From a candidate division CSSED10-310 bacterium (GTDB lineage: Bacteria; CSSED10-310; JAFGDC01): DNA of 5,897 nt. The stretch covers positions 1 to 5,897 of the forward strand of contig JAFGDC010000437.1 of assembly GCA_016932295.1 (NCBI GenBank). The letters are read 5' to 3'. The notes beneath the pieces were generated by a model, which was not told the origin of the DNA, did not search any database, and worked only from the letters and a program-made list of their open reading frames with translations. Below are positions 1 to 5,042 of the stretch, one piece after another (the first letter of the stretch is position 1; each line of letters starts with the position of its first letter). A program made the position numbers and the translations under genes.

Positions 1-152
1 CCCTCGATATCGACCCCACGTATTCTCCGGCCTGGGTGAACCTGGACCGGGCCACTTCCTGGAACCAGTTCGGCAGCATTGATTTCGGACCGGACCGGAT
101 GGTGGTGGATGACAGGAATGACGAGAGGGAAGAGCGACCTGATGAAAAATAA
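1..152 (+). CDS. C-terminal end of an unrecognised protein (partial)
   Basis: An open frame enters from the left edge (codons start at base 3) and ends at TAA 150-152, giving 49 visible residues. The visible part begins LDIDPTYSPAWVNLDRA and ends in a strongly charged tail rich in Asp, Glu and Arg (DDRNDEREERPDEK). The first part vaguely recalls a TPR boundary (DPxYxxAWxNL), but the following residues, WNQFGSIDF, do not continue a TPR. I do not recognise the family. Its last 11 bases overlap the start of the first trkA gene, so it is probably the upstream member of the same transcript and may be translationally coupled to it. Choice of this frame rests on it being the only frame open across the segment and on its overlap with the next start. 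Confidence 0.5.
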   Translation, partial: LDIDPTYSPAWVNLDRATSWNQFGSIDFGPDRMVVDDRNDEREERPDEK

Positions 153-582
153 CCGCTACATCGTGATCGTCGGATGTGGCCGGCTTGGTTCTCACCTGGC
201 GAATCACCTCAGTCGCATCGGCAATTCGGTGGTGGTGATAGATCGGGAGGAAGTAACGTTTAATGACCTGTCGCCGGATTTCAGCGGCTTCCGCGTGTCG
301 GGTGATGCCACCCAGATGGCTGTGCTCAAGGAGGCCAAACTCAACAAGGCGGATGTTCTGATAGCCACGACACACGAGGACAATGTCAATCTGATGGTGG
401 CCCAGGTGGCCCTGGGGATTTTCAAAGTCCCCCATGTACTGGCCAGGGTTTTCGATCCCAGGCGAGAAGAGTTTTATGCGCATCTGGGCATAGATACCAT
501 TTGCCCTACCTCCGTGGCCGCGGAATTGTTCCTTCGTGCAGTCGCCAATGGTGCATCCGAATTGTCAGGCAAACAATCATGA
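142..582 (+). CDS. trkA: Trk K+ uptake regulatory subunit, TrkA-N (RCK_N) domain only
   Basis: This is a 146-residue cytosolic Rossmann-fold protein made of one RCK_N/TrkA-N domain and no RCK_C domain. It should form part of the nucleotide-sensing ring that gates TrkH. The dinucleotide loop GCGRLG is at residues 11-16. An acidic residue closes strand 2 (VVVID, D34), as in NAD(H)-binding members, and GDAT is at 54-57. ATTHEDNVN at 75-83 and ARVFDP at 101-106 are typical of the family. The frame stays open upstream to an ATG at 79, but the family N-terminus (KNNRYIVIVG) begins exactly at the ATG at 142. A purine-rich GAGGGA lies about 11 nt before that ATG. The gene overlaps the upstream frame by 11 bp and the next gene by 4 bp (ATGA). 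The length is normal for a TrkA-N-only subunit; in many bacteria TrkA instead carries RCK_C, or two full RCK repeats. Confidence 0.93.
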   Translation: MKNNRYIVIVGCGRLGSHLANHLSRIGNSVVVIDREEVTFNDLSPDFSGFRVSGDATQMAVLKEAKLNKADVLIATTHEDNVNLMVAQVALGIFKVPHVLARVFDPRREEFYAHLGIDTICPTSVAAELFLRAVANGASELSGKQS

Positions 583-1241
583 AAGTCCTCATCATCGGAG
601 GCGGCGCGACACTTTATTTTCTTTGTCGGAATTTCACGTCACGGGGGTATCAGGTCGTCATCATCAACCGGGACCAGGAAGAGTGTGTTCAATTGGCCCG
701 TCAACTGTCTGCCACGGTGGTCTGCGGTGACGGCAGTGATGCCGGGATTCTCAGGGAAGCTGGCGCAATGAACGCCGACGTCGTACTCGCCATCACTCCG
801 AACGACCCGGATAATTTGGTTATCTGTCAACTGGCTTCCCTCAAATTCGGCGTCCCCAGGACCGTCGCCCTGGCCAACGATCCCGACAATGCAGAGGTGT
901 TCGAAAAACTGGGAGTTGCGGGTTTTTCCACCACCCACATCGTAGGGAGCCTGATAGAACAACGGGCATCTCTGGAACAAATCATCAACCTGCTTCCCGT
1001 GGGTGACGGTCGCGTGAATGTGACGGAAATCGTACTCAATGACGATTCGCCGGTGGTGGGGAAGTCCCTGAAGGATATCGATCTGCCCGAAGATACCCTG
1101 GTGGCTGTCGTGATCCGCGACAACATGCCTATCGTCCCCCGAGGCAGCACCGACCTGTGTGCCGGCGACCGCATGGTCCTTTTCACCCTTCCCGAAAACC
1201 ATGGATTGGTGCTCAAGACGTTCACCGGCGAACAGGTATAG
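579..1241 (+). CDS. trkA: Trk K+ uptake regulatory subunit, TrkA-N plus RCK_C, atypical nucleotide site
   Basis: This 220-residue cytosolic protein has an RCK_N domain at about 1-135 and an RCK_C (TrkA_C) domain at about 147-216. The RCK_C shows the usual SPVVGKSLKDIDLP stretch (157-170), VVIRDNMPIVPRG (177-189) and AGDRMVLF (195-202). The Rossmann loop reads GGGATL at 7-12, so the third glycine of GxGxxG is Leu12. Strand 2 ends in Asn30 (VVIIN) where NAD-binding members have Asp or Glu. GDGSD (50-54) and ITPNDPDNLV (72-81) are conserved. The start at 579 is chosen because the family begins MKVLIIGGG and its ATG overlaps the previous stop as ATGA; the frame runs on upstream to 501, but that part is antisense-like noise. 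It probably pairs with the preceding TrkA-N-only subunit in one ring. Whether it binds NAD(H), ATP/ADP or nothing cannot be told from sequence. Confidence 0.93.
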   Translation: MKVLIIGGGATLYFLCRNFTSRGYQVVIINRDQEECVQLARQLSATVVCGDGSDAGILREAGAMNADVVLAITPNDPDNLVICQLASLKFGVPRTVALANDPDNAEVFEKLGVAGFSTTHIVGSLIEQRASLEQIINLLPVGDGRVNVTEIVLNDDSPVVGKSLKDIDLPEDTLVAVVIRDNMPIVPRGSTDLCAGDRMVLFTLPENHGLVLKTFTGEQV

Positions 1242-1253
1242 GGGATCAGTATC

Positions 1254-2744
1254 GTGCGGGAGATCGATTACCTCAAGCATCGCTATGCCGCGATCATCTC
1301 TTCGGTCGGATTTATCCTGTTACTTTCCAGCGTGGTAATGATACTGCCCCTGCTGGTGCTTCTATTCAATCCGGAGGAAGCCGACAGGGCCTGGGCATTC
1401 GGTCTGCCGGCCGCCTGTCTGTTTTTCCTCGGCATGGTTCTGTGGCGGACACTTCGCTCCCGCCACACGATCACGCTCACGATTCAGGAGGGGGGGATAA
1501 TCGTCCTGTTGAGCTGGATCACCGTCATTCTTTTTTCCGCGTGGCCTTTTTACGCGACCTTGGGACTTTCGTATTCGAGAGCCGTTTTTGAATCTGTGAG
1601 CGGATGGACCACCACGGGGCTTTCTGTCGTGGATGTGACCAGCGCAGGCAAGATGATTCTTCTCTGGCGGAGCATCATTCAATGGGCGGGTGGCGCAGGA
1701 TTGGCCATCATCATGATGTCGGCAATCGTCAGTCCCGTCGGCGTAGGCATTTCGAGCGCAGAGGGCCGGGGTGATCAACTGGTGCCTCATGTCAGACAGT
1801 CGGCGCGACTTGTTCTGATCATCTATGTGTGCTATGCGCTGGCCGGCACCATTGCGTATCGATTGGCGGGGATGTCGTTTTTCGATGCTGTCAACCATTC
1901 CTTCGCCGCAGTCTCCACAGGAGGATTCTCCACGCGGACAGAGAGTATCGGGTACTGGAATTCAGTCGCCGTCGAAGCAGTAACCTTGCCGTTGATGCTT
2001 CTCGGCAGCTTGAGTTATGTCACCGCATGGCTGATGTGGCGCGGCAAGCTGCGCATGGTGGCCCGAAACGGTGAGGTGCGCTTGCTGGTGGTGCTCATCC
2101 CAGCGGCGGTCGCCGCATTCTTCCTTCTGACGAGCCGAGCGCTCTACCCGCAACTTGGCAAAGCGGTCCGCGTCGCTGTATTCGGAACGCTGACGGCTGT
2201 CACCACCACAGGATTCTCGACCGTGAACTATGGCGATTTGAATGCTTTCGGTGTTCTTCTGCTCATCGTTTTGATGCTGATCGGTGGAGGAACATGCTCC
2301 ACGGCCGGCGGTATCAAGCAGTTTCGCGTGTATCTGTTATTGAAAATGCTCCGGTGGGAAATCAAACGCTACCTCATCCCCCGTACAGCGGTATTGGAAC
2401 GTCCCGTCTGGGAAGGGAACAGGCGCGTTTTCGTGGACGATGCCAGAATCCGCCAGGTCATGGTCTTCATCTTCTTGTATCTGACGACCTATATACTTGG
2501 CGTCATGATCTTGTGCGCGTGCGGCTTCGACCTCGTCGACTCCCTTTTCGAGTTCGCATCGGCGATTGGAACGGTCGGGCTTTCAGTTGGTGTCACCAGC
2601 CACCGGATGCCGGATGCGGCACTGTGGTCCGAAACGATTGCCATGTTCCTGGGGCGGCTGGAATTCATCGTGGTGATTGTCAGTCTGCTTAAAATCGGTG
2701 GTGATGGCTGGCGGTTGCTGGCGCGGCGGCCGAGGGGAAAATGA
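1254..2744 (+). CDS. trkH: Trk/Ktr-type potassium uptake protein, membrane subunit TrkH
   Basis: This is the pore-forming inner-membrane subunit of a Trk K+ uptake system, 496 residues and close to the usual TrkH length. Four pore-loop repeats carry the filter glycines: WTTTGLS (118-124, G122), VSTGGFS (220-226, G224), VTTTGFS (316-322, G320) and GTVGLS (439-444, G442). The intramembrane gating loop GGGTCSTAGGIK is at 344-355, and the last pore-domain helix has the conserved GRLE (467-470) with Arg468. Hydrophobic segments before and between the loops fit the 2TM-P-2TM fourfold plan with extra N-terminal helices. The start is GTG, with GGGGA at 1241-1245 giving an 8-nt spacer. The gene lies 12 bp after the second trkA gene in the same operon, which supplies its cytosolic gating ring. 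Nothing is truncated or missing. K+ rather than Na+ selectivity is inferred from the four glycines. Confidence 0.97.
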   Translation: MREIDYLKHRYAAIISSVGFILLLSSVVMILPLLVLLFNPEEADRAWAFGLPAACLFFLGMVLWRTLRSRHTITLTIQEGGIIVLLSWITVILFSAWPFYATLGLSYSRAVFESVSGWTTTGLSVVDVTSAGKMILLWRSIIQWAGGAGLAIIMMSAIVSPVGVGISSAEGRGDQLVPHVRQSARLVLIIYVCYALAGTIAYRLAGMSFFDAVNHSFAAVSTGGFSTRTESIGYWNSVAVEAVTLPLMLLGSLSYVTAWLMWRGKLRMVARNGEVRLLVVLIPAAVAAFFLLTSRALYPQLGKAVRVAVFGTLTAVTTTGFSTVNYGDLNAFGVLLLIVLMLIGGGTCSTAGGIKQFRVYLLLKMLRWEIKRYLIPRTAVLERPVWEGNRRVFVDDARIRQVMVFIFLYLTTYILGVMILCACGFDLVDSLFEFASAIGTVGLSVGVTSHRMPDAALWSETIAMFLGRLEFIVVIVSLLKIGGDGWRLLARRPRGK

Positions 2745-3342
2745 TGTGACGTAATCGCAGGGGCTTCCGAATGGCCGGCAACGAGCAGATCCGTGGATGA
2801 ATCCTGGCGGTAAGGGTATCATGGGGCTCTGTGGAAGTGCTCCTGAAAAAGTGCAGAGGAAAGTTGGCGCTACGTTATAAATGAAAGAGAAATCGTCTAT
2901 ATAGAGAAGCCGGAAGAGGCTGCATGGGGATCATCGGAAAAGATCTTCACACTTTCAACGTTCAACTCGCCGGCCTGCCGGAATGTGTTTGCCGGATGAC
3001 TTGTGGATTACGTGAATGAAGCCGGCCCTTACAAGCTCGGCAACGGGCGCGAAAAACCAGGCGCGGAACAGGGGAAGATACTGCGCCGTCTGTCGGAACT
3101 GCGGCGGTCGTCCGCCCGTGGAGAAACGCAACGCCGATCCCAACTGGACCGGGTGACAGAGGAACTGACACCCTCGAAACGGGAAAACCGGCCGCGGGAC
3201 ATCGATGGAAATCTGCCGCTTTTCACTTCATCCGCCCCGGCCACCGACGGATTATCACCTGTGTCCGGGTGCCTCGTCCGGCGTGCGCACCTTCATCAGG
3301 CATGCCCACTGCCGTTGAATCGACGTTGCCCTCCACCCTACA
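2745..3342. other. 598-bp intergenic region between convergent genes, no strong gene
   Basis: The region separates trkH (+) from the SGNH-like gene (-), which converge on it. I see no canonical terminator on either strand. Short GC hairpins occur, such as GGCGG/CCGCC with a TCGT loop at 3103-3116 and CCGG/CCGG at 2970-2981, but none is followed by a T run. The repeated word TGCCGGA occurs at 2976-2982 and again in the TGCCGGAT at 2990-2997. Several overlapping open frames exist on both strands around 2955-3250; most look like composition artefacts of GC-rich DNA. The best small-gene candidate, at 3016-3156, is listed separately. Confidence 0.6.
3016..3156 (+). CDS. Possible 46-aa small protein with CxxCxxC motif
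   Basis: ATG 3016 opens a 46-codon frame ending at TGA 3154-3156. The frame cannot extend upstream because TGA 3013-3015 abuts the start. The product is basic and contains YCAVCRNCGG, with Cys at 23, 26 and 29, followed by RPPVEKRNADPNW. The tight CxxCxxC arrangement could bind a metal ion, but three Cys alone define no known family here. About 35 of 46 third codon positions are G or C, higher than in the competing frame from 3003 (by eye near 65%). There is no good ribosome binding site, only GGA at 3005-3007 with an 8-nt spacer. The two frames overlap fully, so at most one is likely to be real. I treat this as a candidate, not an established gene. Confidence 0.25.
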   Translation: MKPALTSSATGAKNQARNRGRYCAVCRNCGGRPPVEKRNADPNWTG

Positions 3343-4563
3343 CTACTCGCCTTTACGTTTCAGGCCCCAGTGGTTTTCGAGATGCGACACGATTCGCTCT
3401 GACATCATGTAGTACCCGTTGTTGTCTCCGTCGAGAGCATCCCATAATCTGCAATGGATATGGTCTGCATAGATGGCTGACTCGACAGAAGAGAACACAT
3501 CAAGCAGACTGACGACCGCAAGACCTTCTTTCTCCAAGTCGAGCAACTCCTGTGTCATTTGGCGATACCTGTCTCCGTAGCCGAGATCACCCACCACTAA
3601 ACGTTCTTTTGGCGTCAATTTTTTATCGATGGCAGGAACCGGCTGAATAAAGAACAGGCTCCTGATTCCCTGGGCGCGTGCCATGGCTGCCATGTAGCGG
3701 ATGTATTTCTTGTATAACGAAATGTTAAACATGAAAGTCTGATCCATATCCCAATCAGGCGGCACTGAAAAAATAGAGATAAGTTTCAGGGGTGTGTCCA
3801 CTTCATCCAGCGCGGCCCGCCCCCACCGCTCGAATACCTTCCTCGCGCAGTGGGTGATAAGGTATAGAATTCGAGAATGCCGAAGTATCCAACTGTTCCA
3901 TGACCACAGATACAAGGCATTAGTAACGCTGGCAGACATGAGAACACTCCGATCTGGCTGAGCCAGGGGATGGATTGTCGTCAGTTCCTGCCACGGATGC
4001 TCCAGCCTGGTACCCTCATCGCTCGCTTCGAAAAACTCATTGAACCCGTCCACCGTTACTATGGCATCGATGACTTCACCATAAAGAAGCAGTAGTATCG
4101 CCTGTTGTGGTTGACACCACCCCCCCAAGCCTCCATTCAGAACGACCGCCTCTTTTCCGTTAAAATCGTAGCGATCATTTAATAGTTTCTCCAAATAATT
4201 AGTAGTATCGCGAACCGACTCGCACAGCTGGCAGCAAACAGATCCTCCGGTGACGAGAATGGTGAATTTACTTTCATCCTTCAGAGGAGGAAAATCATGG
4301 CCGAGAAAGCCGGTGTTGTTGACGCCGTCGATTTGATCGGAATTCAGCACAAACTCGAGGTAACTGTGAGGAAGTATGCCCCGGAAGCGCGGGGTGCCAT
4401 TTTTCAGAAATCTTTGTTCATATGTATTGACTTTTTCCCGTTTCAGTAACTCGGGAACGGACGCGGTGCCGTGATAACCGTAAAAGACCACAACACACAG
4501 TCCCTCGCCGAGAATCACCGCCACTGTGCAGCCGAGGATGAGAGCCAACAGCCTGCGCCTCAT
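3343..4563 (-). CDS. Membrane-anchored SGNH/GDSL-hydrolase-like protein
   Basis: The 406-residue protein starts MRRRLLALILG, with one hydrophobic segment at about 5-27 preceded by three Arg. This predicts an N-terminal anchor with the rest in the periplasm or outside. SGNH landmarks occur in order: TGGS at 105-108 (block I, nucleophile candidate Ser108), NGGLGG at 143-148 (block II), VDGFNEF at 171-177 with Asn175 (block III) and ADHIH at 366-370 (block V, Asp367/His370). The family acts on esters or acyl groups of lipids, glycans or surface polymers; no substrate can be assigned. Cys110, Cys111 and Cys114 sit directly behind the nucleophile, which is unusual, and Cys150 follows block II. The frame also has an ATG at 4569, but the ribosome binding site favours 4563. 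It has no close partner: 470 bp separate it from the next minus-strand gene. Counted patches are only 35-37% GC (4141-4200, 3721-3780), suggesting a different origin from its neighbours. Confidence 0.8.
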   Translation of the reverse strand: MRRRLLALILGCTVAVILGEGLCVVVFYGYHGTASVPELLKREKVNTYEQRFLKNGTPRFRGILPHSYLEFVLNSDQIDGVNNTGFLGHDFPPLKDESKFTILVTGGSVCCQLCESVRDTTNYLEKLLNDRYDFNGKEAVVLNGGLGGWCQPQQAILLLLYGEVIDAIVTVDGFNEFFEASDEGTRLEHPWQELTTIHPLAQPDRSVLMSASVTNALYLWSWNSWILRHSRILYLITHCARKVFERWGRAALDEVDTPLKLISIFSVPPDWDMDQTFMFNISLYKKYIRYMAAMARAQGIRSLFFIQPVPAIDKKLTPKERLVVGDLGYGDRYRQMTQELLDLEKEGLAVVSLLDVFSSVESAIYADHIHCRLWDALDGDNNGYYMMSERIVSHLENHWGLKRKGE

Positions 4564-4569
4564 TGACAT

Positions 4570-4576
4570 CTCCTTT
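4570..4576 (-). promoter_or_regulatory. Ribosome binding site deciding the start of the SGNH-like gene
   Basis: On the minus strand the sequence reads AAAGGAG directly followed by ATGTCAATG. The strong AAGGAG touches the first ATG (4569-4567), leaving no spacer, and lies 6 nt before the second ATG (4563-4561), which is a normal distance. The second ATG is therefore the likely initiation codon, removing two residues from the longest frame. Confidence 0.75.
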
Positions 4577-4738
4577 CGAGATGGTTCTCAACAGCATGAT
4601 CATCCGCGACTATCCACGGGGATCGCGCCTGGTGTTCTGATCACAAATTTCACTACCGCTGCCCTCGCACCCTTGCACTCTCCGCGTGACTGAAACGGGT
4701 GTTGATGGCCGTTATTCACCTTTTGACCAGGTGTACCA

Positions 4739-4766
4739 AGTATCCATTGAATGCCTGGTTTTTCAA
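4739..4766 (-). promoter_or_regulatory. Possible sigma70-type promoter for the SGNH-like gene
   Basis: Reading the minus strand, TTGAAA (plus positions 4761-4766; 5 of 6 matches to TTGACA) is followed after 16 nt by GATACT (4739-4744; 4 of 6 matches to TATAAT). This would start transcription near 4732 and leave an untranslated leader of about 165 nt. No other pair near the gene looked better, but matches of this quality arise by chance and the host's promoter consensus is unknown. Confidence 0.25.
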
Positions 4767-4853
4767 GCGCAGTTGAAACACCCTTGAGGCCGTCTTGTCG
4801 AGACCACGAGAGTGGCACGCCCCAACTCGCTGCCGGTTCCTTCCACCCCACAT

Positions 4854-5042
4854 TCAATTGCAATTCGCGCATGGCCTGCCGGTCGGTTGACCGCTCCCTG
4901 AATTGCAGCACCCTGCCGCCAAACCATTACCGCCACCATCGGCACTCACCGTCAGCACCGGATCGGTCGCTGGACGATCGACGGTTTTGCGAAATATCGC
5001 CTCCGGCGCGGGGCGCATGCCGCGCAGCGCCGGGGCTGTCAC
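4854..5042 (-). CDS. Possible 62-aa Cys-rich small ORF overlapping the upstream stop
   Basis: A minus-strand frame starts with GTG at 5042-5040, overlapping the TGA of the preceding gene (5041-5039) as GTGA, the arrangement typical of translational coupling. It runs 62 codons. The first half is Pro/Arg/Ala-rich; the second half is Gly-rich and ends GCCNSGSG...RPCANCN, with Cys at 45, 46, 58 and 61 (adjacent pair plus CxxC). Third positions are roughly two-thirds G or C. No Shine-Dalgarno sequence precedes the GTG, and the GC hairpin at 5003-5033 falls inside codons 4-13. I do not recognise a family. It may be a real small protein or peptide precursor, or a chance frame over a terminator-like region. 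Confidence 0.2.
   Translation of the reverse strand: MTAPALRGMRPAPEAIFRKTVDRPATDPVLTVSADGGGNGLAAGCCNSGSGQPTGRPCANCN
5003..5033 (-). terminator. GC-rich hairpin just after the proteasome-like gene
   Basis: Arms CCGGCGC (5003-5009) and GCGCCGG (5027-5033) form a perfect 7-bp stem. An inner GCGC/GCGC stem (5013-5016 with 5022-5025) closes a 5-nt loop. It begins 5 nt beyond the stop of the minus-strand gene, a typical place for a 3'-end structure. There is no T run after it on the minus strand, only a TTT about 9 nt away, so it is not a canonical intrinsic terminator. It could instead stabilise the mRNA 3' end or be incidental in GC-rich DNA. Confidence 0.3.

Larger units (their letters stand above)
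4570..5038. other. 470-bp gap between two minus-strand genes
   Basis: The gap contains the ribosome binding site and possible promoter of the SGNH-like gene, a GC-rich hairpin at 5003-5033 and a candidate small ORF at its right side (4854-5042). A 103-codon minus-strand frame (4911-4600) crosses much of it but has roughly even third-position composition and no recognisable motif, so I do not call it. I see no repeats, RNA gene or riboswitch motif that I could name here. Confidence 0.5.

Noticed and set aside
79..141. Upstream extension of the first trkA gene to the ATG at 79
   Set aside because: The extra 21 residues match nothing in the TrkA-N fold, which begins with the strand after the ATG at 142; the segment already encodes the tail of the upstream frame.
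501..578. Upstream extension of the second trkA gene to the ATG at 501
   Set aside because: It would overlap the first trkA gene by 82 bp; the ATG at 579 gives the family N-terminus and an ATGA coupling overlap.
639..1280. 213-codon minus-strand open frame
   Set aside because: It lies antisense to the well-supported second trkA gene and shows no motif; the long frame is a by-product of its codon usage.
1362..1898. 178-codon minus-strand open frame inside trkH
   Set aside because: Antisense to conserved TrkH sequence, with the Arg/His/Gln-rich composition typical of a shadow frame.
2294..2692. 132-codon plus-strand frame inside trkH
   Set aside because: Another frame of a stretch fully explained by TrkH, including its gating loop and last filter repeat.
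2821..2880. 19-codon frame after AAGGG
   Set aside because: The ribosome binding site is passable (spacer 4 nt), but the peptide is too short and featureless to claim.
2970..2981. CCGGC-CT-GCCGG inverted repeat as a trkH terminator
   Set aside because: It lies more than 220 bp beyond the trkH stop, the loop is too small for the full stem, and no T run follows.
3003..3512. 169-codon plus-strand frame
   Set aside because: Its second half is antisense to the SGNH-like gene and reads as noise; no good ribosome binding site, and lower third-position GC than the competing 3016 frame.
4630..4650. TGTGATCA-containing site resembling half of a CRP box
   Set aside because: Only one half-site matches; the second half lacks TCACA, and TGATCA occurs twice nearby by chance.
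4600..4911. 103-codon minus-strand frame in the 470-bp gap
   Set aside because: Third-position composition is roughly even, unlike the neighbouring genes, and no motif or family resemblance is visible.
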